The notes beneath the pieces were generated by a model. The model saw only the letters and a program-made list of their open reading frames with translations, was not told the DNA's origin and did no database searches. A program made the translations under genes and the position numbers. From NCBI GenBank assembly GCA_945788595.1, contig CALZMS010000040.1, positions 1 through 7,329 on the forward strand: a DNA stretch of 7,329 bases. Reading direction: 5' to 3'. This document shows positions 1-7,329 of this stretch, piece after piece. This stretch comes from an uncultured Lachnospiraceae bacterium (GTDB taxonomy: Bacteria; Bacillota; Clostridia; Lachnospirales; Lachnospiraceae). The stretch's first letter is position 1; each line of letters begins with the position of its first letter.

Positions 1-938
1 TGGGTCTTATCATCCTCGGGCATGGTCAGGATCGGGATCATGGTGATACTTCCCCTTTTACCCTTCTGACGTCCGGCACGCTCATACAGAGATGCCAGGT
101 CAGTATACATGTAGCCCGGATAACCGCGACGGCCCGGAACCTCTTTACGGGCTGCGGATACCTCACGCAGGGCATCTGCATAGTTGGTGATATCGGTCAG
201 GATAACCAGAACGTGCATATCCTTTTCAAAAGCCAGGTACTCAGCAGCTGTCAGGGCCACACGAGGCGTAGCGATACGCTCTACGGCCGGGTCATTGGCC
301 AGATTGACAAACAGAACGGTACGGTCAATAGCACCTGTTTCTTTAAAACTCTCTACGAAGAAATTGGATTCCTCAAAAGTAATACCCATGGCAGCAAATA
401 CAACGGCGAACTGCTCATCTTTACCGCGTACCTTTGCCTGTCTGGCAATCTGCGCAGCCAGCTGTGCATGGGGAAGACCAGACGCGGAGAAGATTGGAAG
501 CTTCTGGCCACGAACCAGGGTATTCAGTCCATCGATAGCGGAGATACCCGTCTGGATAAACTCCTGCGGATAGCTTCTGGCTGCCGGATTCATGGGCAGA
601 CCATTGATATCTCTTCTTTCCTCCGGCAGGATCTCCGGCCCGTCATCGATGGGGCGGCCCATGCCGTCAAATACACGGCCCAGCATATCTCCGGAAACAC
701 CCAGCTCCATGCTGTGACCAAGGAAACGTACTTTACTGTTGGACAGATTGATACCGGTAGAGCTTTCAAACAGCTGTACCAGGGCATCGCTGCCATTGAT
801 CTCCAGAACCTTGCATCGTCTGGTCTCACCGGAGGCAAGCTCGATCTCACCAAGCTCATCGTAAGCCACGTTTTCCACACCGCGTACCAGCATCAAAGGG
901 CCGGCAACTTCCTGTATGGTTCTGTATTCCTTCGGCAT
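1..938 (-). CDS. ntpB: V-type ATPase regulatory subunit B, N-terminal two thirds (partial at window edge)
   Basis: The reading frame opens at the ATG 938-936 and stays open to the left edge, giving 312 complete codons of an expected 455-465. B alternates with A in the head and completes the catalytic pocket. The N terminus is [18 protein letters not shown]. Where A has a Walker A loop, B has the degenerate SASGLPHA (151-158), the mark of the non-catalytic subunit. Other family segments are [13 protein letters not shown] (89-101), [11 protein letters not shown] (184-194), [18 protein letters not shown] (246-263) and [15 protein letters not shown] (296-310). The arginine finger (R350 in E. hirae) would lie beyond the edge. 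AGGAGG at 953-948, inside the end of ntpA, is 9 bases from the ATG. No frameshift is visible, so the gene is cut only by the window. Subunit D is expected downstream. Confidence 0.98.
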   Translation of the reverse strand, partial: MPKEYRTIQEVAGPLMLVRGVENVAYDELGEIELASGETRRCKVLEINGSDALVQLFESSTGINLSNSKVRFLGHSMELGVSGDMLGRVFDGMGRPIDDGPEILPEERRDINGLPMNPAARSYPQEFIQTGISAIDGLNTLVRGQKLPIFSASGLPHAQLAAQIARQAKVRGKDEQFAVVFAAMGITFEESNFFVESFKETGAIDRTVLFVNLANDPAVERIATPRVALTAAEYLAFEKDMHVLVILTDITNYADALREVSAARKEVPGRRGYPGYMYTDLASLYERAGRQKGKRGSITMIPILTMPEDDKT

Positions 939-939
939 C

Positions 940-2709
940 TTACTTTTCCTCCTTTCCGATAGCATTGGCAATCTGTGTATTCAGATCCTCCATAACGTTG
1001 TCAAATTCTTTTGTCAGCTGATCTTCATGCACATATTTATAACGGCCGATGCGCTCACGTACCGGCATCTTTAACAGATCATTGATACTGGCTCCTTTGC
1101 CAAGCGCATCCTGACACTCTGTATAGAAAGCCATAACCAACTGCATCATATGGTGCTGCTTATCCAGAGATGTATAGGTATCTATCTCATGGAAAGAGTT
1201 CTGATGCAAAAAGTCCTCACGGATAGAACGGGCAGCTTCCATCTTCAGACGGTCAGAGGGTGACAGGGCATCCATACCAACCATCTTAACAATCTCATCC
1301 AGCTCAGCCTCGTCCTGAAGCAGACTCATCATCTGCTGACGCAGATCCATCCAGTCTTCTGCCACATGGCTGTTGAACCATGGTCCCATATCGTCCAGAT
1401 ACAGAGAGTAACTGGTCAGCCAGTTGATGGCCGGGAAATGACGTTTGTAGGCCAGATTGGCATCCAGTCCCCAGAATACCTTAACGATACGCAATGTAGC
1501 CTGAGATACAGGCTCAGAAATATCACCACCAGGTGGGGATACAGCGCCGATAGCACTTAAGGCACCTTCTCTGCCATCCTTACCCAGAGTGATCACGTGA
1601 CCAGCTCTTTCATAGAACTGTGCCAGACGGCTTCCCAGATAAGCCGGGTAACCTTCCTCACCGGGCATCTCTTCCAGACGGCCGGACATTTCTCGAAGGG
1701 CCTCAGCCCAGCGGGATGTGGAGTCGGCCATCAGAGCCACAGAATAGCCCATATCACGGAAATACTCAGCGATAGTGATACCGGTATAAATAGACGCTTC
1801 ACGGGCAGCAACCGGCATATCGGAGGTATTGGCGATCAGAACGGTTCTCTCCATCAGAGATTTTCCTGTCTTGGGATCCTTCAGCTCCGGGAACTCGTTC
1901 AGTACGTCTGTCATCTCGTTTCCACGTTCACCGCAGCCGATGTAAACAACAATATCAGCCTCAGCCCATTTTGCCAGCTGATGCTGGGTAACTGTCTTAC
2001 CACTTCCGAAAGGTCCCGGAATGGCAGCCACACCACCCTTGGCGATGGGGAACATACAGTCGATAACTCGCTGTCCCGTTACCAGAGGCATGTTCGGAGG
2101 CAGTTTTTTCTTATACGGACGTCCTCTACGAACCGGCCATTTCTGCATCAGAGTCAGTTCCCTCTCGCCGTCCTTTGTATCCAGTACGCATACTGTCTCT
2201 TCTACATTGAAGGATCCGGCTTTGATCTCTTTGATCGTACCTTTCATATTCGGCGGTACCATGATCTTCTGGGAAACAACTACGGTTTCCTGTACTGTAC
2301 CGATAATATCTCCGCCTTCTACTTCATCACCGACCTTGGCTGTCGGTACGAATTCCCATTTTTTATCACGTTTTAAGGCAGGTACCTCAACACCACGTTT
2401 TAAGCTGTTGCTTCCGGTTGCCTTCATAATATCATCCAGAGGTCTCTGGATACCATCGTAAATACTGGTGATCAGGCCAGGACCCAGCTCTACGGAAAGG
2501 GGTACCTCCGTAGACTCTACCGGCTCACCGGGACGCAGACCGGAGGTTTCCTCGTAAACCTGAATGGAAGCCTCATCCCCGTGCATCTCGATGATCTCAC
2601 CGATCAGTCGCTGATTGCTGACACGTACCACGTCGTACATATTGGCATCACGCATGCCCTCGGCGATAACCAGCGGTCCTGCCACTTTCTTTATCGTTCC
2701 TTTACTCAT
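940..2709 (-). CDS. ntpA: V-type ATPase catalytic subunit A
   Basis: This 589-residue subunit holds the catalytic ATP sites; three copies alternate with three B subunits. The order is an N-terminal beta barrel (about 1-70), the A-specific bulge region (about 115-190), the nucleotide-binding domain (about 200-440) and a C-terminal helical domain. Walker A is GPFGSGKT (232-239, with K238 and T239). The catalytic glutamate is E261 in GCGERGNEM. The Walker B region is [15 protein letters not shown] (323-337) with D329. These positions equal those of E. hirae NtpA (K238, E261; 593 residues). The bulge region separates it from F-type beta subunits. An in-frame TGA lies four codons upstream of the ATG at 2709-2707, so the start is firm, although the ribosome binding site is weak. 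It ends with TAA one base before the ntpB start. Confidence 0.99.
   Translation of the reverse strand: MSKGTIKKVAGPLVIAEGMRDANMYDVVRVSNQRLIGEIIEMHGDEASIQVYEETSGLRPGEPVESTEVPLSVELGPGLITSIYDGIQRPLDDIMKATGSNSLKRGVEVPALKRDKKWEFVPTAKVGDEVEGGDIIGTVQETVVVSQKIMVPPNMKGTIKEIKAGSFNVEETVCVLDTKDGERELTLMQKWPVRRGRPYKKKLPPNMPLVTGQRVIDCMFPIAKGGVAAIPGPFGSGKTVTQHQLAKWAEADIVVYIGCGERGNEMTDVLNEFPELKDPKTGKSLMERTVLIANTSDMPVAAREASIYTGITIAEYFRDMGYSVALMADSTSRWAEALREMSGRLEEMPGEEGYPAYLGSRLAQFYERAGHVITLGKDGREGALSAIGAVSPPGGDISEPVSQATLRIVKVFWGLDANLAYKRHFPAINWLTSYSLYLDDMGPWFNSHVAEDWMDLRQQMMSLLQDEAELDEIVKMVGMDALSPSDRLKMEAARSIREDFLHQNSFHEIDTYTSLDKQHHMMQLVMAFYTECQDALGKGASINDLLKMPVRERIGRYKYVHEDQLTKEFDNVMEDLNTQIANAIGKEEK
948..953 (-). 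promoter_or_regulatory. Ribosome binding site of ntpB, inside the end of ntpA
   Basis: The coding strand reads AGGAGG here, a full Shine-Dalgarno core, 9 bases before the ntpB ATG at 938. It lies in the last codons of ntpA (GKEEK), with the ntpA stop between it and the start. Ribosomes finishing A can therefore re-bind at once, which fits the 1:1 need for A and B. Confidence 0.85.
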
Positions 2710-2735
2710 TTGGACAAATCACTCACTTTCTATCC

Positions 2736-3056
2736 CTATTTCTGTGAAAACAGAATGTCGCTGCCAACGGCTGTCTCCACGAACTTCTTGACATTCTCCA
2801 CACCTTTGCCCGTGTTGCCGAAGGCACCCGGGATGCTGACGATGCAGGGAATCATCTGGTCTTTATATTTATCGATTACCGGGGCGATCTGCTCTGCCAA
2901 ATACTCGGTAATATAGATCACGGCATATCCGGAGGTCACCAGCTTCTGCAGCGTTTTTTTTGCTTCTTCAACCTCTGACACAGCAAATGTATCAAGACCT
3001 ACAGCACGAAAACCGTATATACTGCCATAATCGCCCATAACTGCAACTCTATACAT
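2736..3056 (-). CDS. ntpG: V-type ATPase subunit F (central shaft; NtpG in E. hirae naming)
   Basis: This 106-residue soluble protein binds subunit D to form the central shaft. The start MYRVAVMGDYGSIYGFRAVG, the segment VIYITEYLA (about 47-55) and the stretch IPCIVSIPGAFGNTGKG (about 69-85) are family features of the small CheY-like alpha/beta fold. Length is normal (about 100-110). E. hirae calls this gene ntpG, while many clostridial annotations call it ntpF or atpF; the protein is the same. Its ATG (3056-3054) lies inside the end of ntpC, with an overlap of 8 bases. The likely ribosome binding site is AAGGG at 3067-3063, inside ntpC, 6 bases away, so coupled translation is expected. An A8 run on the coding strand (2961-2954) encodes AKKT. 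Confidence 0.95.
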   Translation of the reverse strand: MYRVAVMGDYGSIYGFRAVGLDTFAVSEVEEAKKTLQKLVTSGYAVIYITEYLAEQIAPVIDKYKDQMIPCIVSIPGAFGNTGKGVENVKKFVETAVGSDILFSQK

Positions 3057-4020
3057 ACATTTCCCTTATCCTTTCCCGGATCTTTTCATCCGGCAGTTCA
3101 CTGGCCTTGCCGGAAAGAATAATGCGTACCGTTTTAATCTCATTTTCTCTGGCCAGCACATAGGCAAACAGCGGTCCCACCGATGCTGCCTCATATTTCT
3201 GCGACTTCATGGTCTGGATGATCCGATCATCACACCAGCGTTCAAAAGCCGATGGAGATTCCTTTAATCGCTCAGCACATTCACCATAGCCTACAGTGGA
3301 CAGATAATCACAGATATTATTAAATCCGCCTGCTGCCGCATGGGCCAGGGCATCTACACTGATATTCTTGCAAGGCGCCATCGCTCTTTTCATAAAATCT
3401 GCAGATTTGCCAGTCTTTTGTGAACGGACAGCAATCTTAATATCCGCTATAGCCACTGTATCTTCTGCATAATCTCTTATGAGTTTTTCGCCGGATTTTT
3501 CCCCTGCCTCACGAATAGCTTCCAGGCAGGCCTTATCTATGATAATGTCACAAAGCTGACCATCCTGGGTATGCAGAAGCTTCTCGTAAGCTTCTCTGGC
3601 CGCCGCCTGCATATGCTCCGGTAATCTGTGATACTCTTTCTCCCGGAGAATTTTTTCCAAGGTCTCACCGTAAAGAGCTGTTCCCTCAATATAGATACCG
3701 GGATGGTGACCTTCACGGCATATTTCCTTTATTGCCGCTTTAAGGTTCTGGTATTCATCTGGATAGCGCAACACATCAAACACTGCCATATCTATATGCA
3801 TACTCTCTATGGTTTCCCAGATTTTTTCTGTTTCCCGGGCCAGCATCTGATCTGCATCCTGCTTTTCGTTGGGATCACCCCAGCCTTTCTCCTGCAGAAG
3901 AGACAGACAGCCCGCTTCATCCTGACAGGCCATCAGCTGTTCCAGCACCGCCGCGGAAAAAAGATGATTCTCCAGCGCTCTGAGCCTGGCTACCGCATAG
4001 GTATATTTTATATCAAACAT
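3049..4020 (-). CDS. ntpC: V-type ATPase subunit C (d subunit, socket between shaft and ring)
   Basis: This 323-residue soluble protein has no membrane segment. It belongs to the C/d (AC39-like) family, a funnel of helices that sits on the K ring and receives the D/F shaft, passing torque between them. Support comes from the N terminus MFDIKYTYAVARLRALENHL and the motif DEYQNLKAAIKE near residues 108-119, both typical of this family, from the length (bacterial members are about 320-355), and from its place between E and F as in the E. hirae operon. Sequence conservation in this family is modest, so context adds much of the certainty. The ATG at 4020-4018 has AGGAGG at 4033-4028, 7 bases upstream. 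The last codons, ATG TAT GTA TAG, overlap the start of the subunit F gene by 8 bases. Confidence 0.94.
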   Translation of the reverse strand: MFDIKYTYAVARLRALENHLFSAAVLEQLMACQDEAGCLSLLQEKGWGDPNEKQDADQMLARETEKIWETIESMHIDMAVFDVLRYPDEYQNLKAAIKEICREGHHPGIYIEGTALYGETLEKILREKEYHRLPEHMQAAAREAYEKLLHTQDGQLCDIIIDKACLEAIREAGEKSGEKLIRDYAEDTVAIADIKIAVRSQKTGKSADFMKRAMAPCKNISVDALAHAAAGGFNNICDYLSTVGYGECAERLKESPSAFERWCDDRIIQTMKSQKYEAASVGPLFAYVLARENEIKTVRIILSGKASELPDEKIRERIREMYV

Positions 4021-4043
4021 AGTGTTCCCTCCTCACTGTCTTA

Positions 4044-4637
4044 TCAGGAAAACAGAATCCTGGATACCTGATCCTGCAGTTCATCCTTTTTGTCTGCAAA
4101 CAGTGCTTTGAAAGAACAATTCTCTTCGATACCGCCATAAGAAAGAATAAATCCCTTACCAATGGACATCTGTGTCTTTTCTACCGTCAGGCTGCCTCCT
4201 GCCTTTTTTGCCGCAGCTTCAATTTTTTGTGAAAAATCTGCCGGAGCCTTCTCATAATCCTCTGAAGACAGAAGCATCTGTCCTTTTTCCGGACGGGCAA
4301 ATTTACCAGCCATGTCTTCGAGGACCTTATAGTAAGCCTCTCCTTCTACACTGCTGAAGGTTTCACGGGCTTTATCTATAGTCTCACGGATCAGCTTCTG
4401 TTTTGCCTTTAAAATCTCTGTGCGGCGCATCAGATCCATAGCAGACTGATTTCTTTCTTTACTGGCTGCCAGCTCAGCTTTCGATTTTTCCTGAATCGAG
4501 GCACAGATTTTCTTTGTTTCCTTTTCGGTAGTTTCAAATATTTCAGCAGCCTGAGATCTTGCATCCTCTAATTTTTTATCGGCAGCGACCCGGGCTTCCC
4601 CCATGATCCGCTCCACCATTTTTTCTAATCCAGTCAT
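4044..4637 (-). CDS. ntpE: V-type ATPase subunit E (peripheral stalk)
   Basis: Subunit E pairs with G/H to make the peripheral stalk that stops the A3B3 head from spinning with the rotor. From the chosen ATG it has 197 residues, normal for the family. Residues from about 5 to 95 are a long charged helix rich in Glu, Lys and Ala, without prolines. The rest is the globular head-binding domain, which includes GGIEENCSFKALF, a typical family motif, and the C-terminal helix ending QVSRILFS. The frame stays open two codons further to a TTG at 4643-4641. That codon sits only 3 bases from the Shine-Dalgarno sequence, whereas the ATG at 4637-4635 is 9 bases away and gives the usual N terminus, MTGLEKM. 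The gene ends with TGA followed directly by TAA. The gap to ntpC is 23 bases. Confidence 0.95.
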   Translation of the reverse strand: MTGLEKMVERIMGEARVAADKKLEDARSQAAEIFETTEKETKKICASIQEKSKAELAASKERNQSAMDLMRRTEILKAKQKLIRETIDKARETFSSVEGEAYYKVLEDMAGKFARPEKGQMLLSSEDYEKAPADFSQKIEAAAKKAGGSLTVEKTQMSIGKGFILSYGGIEENCSFKALFADKKDELQDQVSRILFS

Positions 4638-4646
4638 TCTCAAGCT

Positions 4647-4651
4647 CTCCT
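4647..4651 (-). promoter_or_regulatory. Ribosome binding site of ntpE (decides the start codon)
   Basis: The coding strand reads AAAAGGAGAGC. The AGGAG core ends 9 bases before the ATG at 4637 but only 3 bases before the in-frame TTG at 4643. The spacing favours the ATG. Confidence 0.8.
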
Positions 4652-4661
4652 TTTAACGCTT

Positions 4662-5142
<481 letters not shown>

Positions 5143-7155
5143 TTAATCCTCCTTAATATCCACATATTTTGTATTTGCTCTGAAGGGAGTAAAAGGTCTT
5201 CCGCCTCCCTCATAGAACTTACCAAAAAACTCGACATACTGCAGACGATTCGTATGCACATACGCGCCCAAAAGGTTGATCGCCAGACTTAACGTATGTC
5301 CTACCAGAAAAACAATAATAAACAGAACTGCTCCCAGAATACTTCGTCCGCCCATGCTTCCGATCTGATTGATGACCTGAGCAATAACACCTGTAGCCAG
5401 ACCCAGCGCCAGCAATCGGGAATACGACAACACATCTGACAGCCAGCTGGTCACACCATACAGCTCATAAGCACCAAGAGCCAGTCTGAGACCCGGATTT
5501 TTCTTGTCTCTCGCCGAGAAAAGAAGCAGTCCCAGCGCACCGGCAATAGTAAGTACCTTGGCCAGCAGGTTTACAAACGGCGGAAAAACGATCTGTGTGC
5601 CGGCAATACCTGCAAAGATACTGGACGGCAGAAGCATCAGGATCAGACCGATCAGGAATAAAAACCAGCAGCCGCAGTCGATCAGCGCGCTCATCACATC
5701 ACCGTTTTTGATGCTGGTGTATCCCTTCAGGAAAAGACCTGTAAACAGATGCACAAGTCCTACCGCCAGCGAGAACATCAACAGCTTCATGGGATCATTC
5801 AGCGGTGCAAACCACAGCGGCGGAATACCTACTTCGTGTCCAAAGAACACTCTGGAAACCACATTGATCAGATCGCCGAAAAAGCCGCCAAACAGAATTC
5901 CCCAGACAATGGTGGAAATACCACAGTACATAAACATCTGGAGTGTCTTTTTCATACTCTCTCCCATTCTCGGGAACTTTTTGAGTGCGATAAAGCAGCC
6001 CAGGAACATGATCAGACCGTATCCCGCATCCGAAAGCATCATACCGAAAAGGAAAATATAAAACGCCGACATAATCTTTGTCGGATCCAGTTCTCCCTTT
6101 TTGGGGAGGCCAAAGGATGCCAGCACGCCTTCCGTGGTGGAAGATATGGGACCGTTTTTCAGAAGTACCGGTGCCTCCACATCCTCAGGAACATCCTCAA
6201 TGTCGATACTGCAATCGTAAACATCTCCGATTTTTCCTTTTATGAGACTCAATGAGTCTGTGGGTACAAATCCGGAAATAAAAAATGTATTCTGCGATTG
6301 CGGAATTGTTCCCAGTACTTCGTATTTGTCTGAACGAATACGATAATAATCCGAAATTTCCTGAAGTTTTCTTCGCACACCGGCACAGGCTCTGATCTGT
6401 TCCTTCAGTTCCTCTACCTGTTCCTTTAGACGGCTGATCTTTTTTTCATATTCTGCTTTTTCTTCTGCCGGTGTTCTGTTTGCCAGATAGGACGGTCTGG
6501 CAAAGCCAAACTTTCGAAGCGTCTCTTCCACAGCCACCGCTTCACTTTGCAGCGCCGTCACTGCCAGATAGGTGGTATCCCGGTCTGTGTACAGAATTTT
6601 CACATCAAATGCTTCCAGTTCTTCGTTCTGCTCTCTGACCATCCACCAGATGTCATCCTGCGTTACCACACCAGCTATGGTGCCGATAAAGCTGACAGTC
6701 TGCTTCGTACCGGATCCCGTCATAGGTATATCCAGCGCCAGCCACGGGGTCAGGCTCTCTGTCTGATTTTCCAGTTTCTGGATAGTCGCCTGCTTTTCAG
6801 ATATCCTCCGGTTCCATTCCGTCAGATTCTTCGCATCCTGCAGAATCTGCCCTCTCAATTCAATGGAATGATGAAATTCCGGCTGCCCGATCAGAGGTTT
6901 TCCCTCCAGAGAGGCCAGCATAGATTTCTTTTCCGGTGCATACGTATCCAGTACTTCCAAAGCCTGATCCGCCATAACGGCCTGTTTTTCAAATACCTGG
7001 CGGCTGCTGGAAGTGTCCATTTTCTGTAGATCCTCATCCGCAAGAACCGTGGTATCTATTTCCATGACACCCAGAGCCTGCAGTTTTTCCAGGATAGCTT
7101 TTCGATTTTCTTTCAGTGCGCAGATACTGATTCTCTGCATCTGCATTACTGCCAT
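5143..7155 (-). CDS. ntpI: V-type ATPase subunit I (a subunit, membrane stator)
   Basis: This 670-residue protein is the membrane stator that carries ions to and from the rotating K ring. Residues 1 to about 355 form the cytoplasmic arm that meets the peripheral stalks, with coiled-coil stretches near 105-135 and 230-270. From about 362 on it is hydrophobic, with predicted membrane segments near 363-390, 407-430, 455-478, 487-510, 525-547, 571-598 and 605-632. Family hallmarks are SYSRLLALGLATG (R580) and TNRLQYVEFFGKFYEGGG (R637). The two arginines match the conserved pair facing the ring carboxylate in this family (R573 and R629 in E. hirae). Length is usual for bacterial members. The ATG at 7155-7153 has a perfect AGGAGG 8-9 bases upstream. 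The nearer codons M4 and M6 would be worse spaced. The TAA at 5145-5143 lies six bases before the ntpK start. Confidence 0.97.
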   Translation of the reverse strand: MAVMQMQRISICALKENRKAILEKLQALGVMEIDTTVLADEDLQKMDTSSSRQVFEKQAVMADQALEVLDTYAPEKKSMLASLEGKPLIGQPEFHHSIELRGQILQDAKNLTEWNRRISEKQATIQKLENQTESLTPWLALDIPMTGSGTKQTVSFIGTIAGVVTQDDIWWMVREQNEELEAFDVKILYTDRDTTYLAVTALQSEAVAVEETLRKFGFARPSYLANRTPAEEKAEYEKKISRLKEQVEELKEQIRACAGVRRKLQEISDYYRIRSDKYEVLGTIPQSQNTFFISGFVPTDSLSLIKGKIGDVYDCSIDIEDVPEDVEAPVLLKNGPISSTTEGVLASFGLPKKGELDPTKIMSAFYIFLFGMMLSDAGYGLIMFLGCFIALKKFPRMGESMKKTLQMFMYCGISTIVWGILFGGFFGDLINVVSRVFFGHEVGIPPLWFAPLNDPMKLLMFSLAVGLVHLFTGLFLKGYTSIKNGDVMSALIDCGCWFLFLIGLILMLLPSSIFAGIAGTQIVFPPFVNLLAKVLTIAGALGLLLFSARDKKNPGLRLALGAYELYGVTSWLSDVLSYSRLLALGLATGVIAQVINQIGSMGGRSILGAVLFIIVFLVGHTLSLAINLLGAYVHTNRLQYVEFFGKFYEGGGRPFTPFRANTKYVDIKED

Positions 7156-7187
7156 CCGGACATCCCTCCTTTTCTATTCGCTTTGGT

Positions 7188-7329
7188 TTAGTACAATCCA
7201 TTTATAATCGCATGAATTGCCTCTTTTTCTCTGGAAAGAGCCACCTTACGGATCCTCTCTGTCTCCTCAGTCACCGCTTTTTTAGCTTCTTCCATGGCAG
7301 CTGCTTCTTTTTCTCTGGCTTCTTCCAGA
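7188..7329 (-). CDS. V-type ATPase peripheral-stalk subunit G/H, C-terminal part (partial at window edge)
   Basis: Only the last 46 codons are visible; the frame enters at 7328 and ends with TAA at 7190-7188. The peptide is almost all Glu, Lys, Ala and Arg with a heptad-like pattern (LEEAREKEAAAMEEAKKA, then a second charged stretch) and ends in IINGLY. This is what the small stalk subunit looks like: a long helix of roughly 100 residues that pairs with subunit E as a coiled coil and ties the A3B3 head to membrane subunit I. It stops 32 bases before the subunit I start, exactly where E. hirae has ntpF, so position supports the call strongly. Low-complexity helical sequence alone would not identify it, and another coiled-coil protein cannot be excluded. 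The start and the operon promoter lie outside the window. Confidence 0.8.
   Translation of the reverse strand, partial: LEEAREKEAAAMEEAKKAVTEETERIRKVALSREKEAIHAIINGLY

Noticed and set aside
213..962. A 249-codon plus-strand reading frame, and shorter ones at 184-573, antisense to ntpB
   Set aside because: It lies wholly opposite ntpB and the end of ntpA, whose proteins match known families over their whole visible length. The translation has no recognisable domain and no good ribosome binding site. Long antisense frames are common opposite genes with biased codons.
1597..2461. Plus-strand frames opposite ntpA
   Set aside because: They are rich in Cys, His, Ser and Arg with no family feature. 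The minus-strand frame is the catalytic A subunit with all motifs.
4021..4043. A terminator or processing hairpin in the gaps between genes
   Set aside because: The gaps are 1 to 32 bases, are taken up largely by ribosome binding sites, and show no stem followed by a T run on the coding strand.
3628..4071. Plus-strand frame opposite ntpC and the end of ntpE
   Set aside because: The composition is unlike a real protein and the opposite strand is explained by ntpC.
5504..7029. Several plus-strand frames (5504-6061, 5749-6255, 6547-7029) opposite ntpI
   Set aside because: All are shadows of ntpI. Some overlap each other in different frames and none has family features.
7161..7163. An ATG just upstream of the ntpI start
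   Set aside because: It is out of frame, nearly touches the AGGAGG and would encode only five residues (MSGWQ) before a stop.
7201..7206. A TATAAA in the end of the G/H gene as a promoter for ntpI
   Set aside because: No -35 match lies at a suitable distance, and A/T-rich codons explain it.

Overview
The window is one stretch of a minus-strand operon for a bacterial V-type (A/V-type, rotary) ATPase, in practice probably Na+-coupled. Its gene order matches the Enterococcus hirae ntpFIKECGABD operon. The proteins look like those of gut Clostridia, most likely Lachnospiraceae. That placement rests on protein resemblance, moderate GC content and strong AGGAGG-type ribosome binding sites, so it is an inference.

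Transcription runs from high to low coordinates. At the right edge (7329-7188) is the C-terminal end of a small charged coiled-coil protein, the peripheral-stalk subunit G/H (E. hirae NtpF). Next come subunit I/a (7155-5143, membrane stator), subunit K/c (5136-4663, ion-binding rotor ring), subunit E (4637-4044, peripheral stalk), subunit C/d (4020-3049, socket on the ring), subunit F (3056-2736, central shaft; NtpG in E. hirae), catalytic subunit A (2709-940) and the first 312 codons of subunit B (938-1). B runs off the left edge. Subunit D, the other shaft protein, would be expected just beyond it.

The genes are very tightly packed. Gaps are 1 to 32 bases, C and F overlap by 8 bases, and no terminator or longer non-coding stretch exists. 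Together the products make a complete machine apart from D and the unseen parts of G/H and B. A3B3 hydrolyses or makes ATP, D/F and C/d form the rotor axle and coupling, the K ring carries ions past subunit I, and E with G/H hold the stator.

Subunit K keeps every residue known to bind Na+ in the E. hirae ring, so this enzyme is predicted to move Na+ rather than H+. All visible reading frames are intact, and I found no mobile element, RNA gene, CRISPR array or unknown gene. The window is a well-known system. The points worth a second look are details: ion specificity, translation signals, and a possible internal promoter before the E gene.
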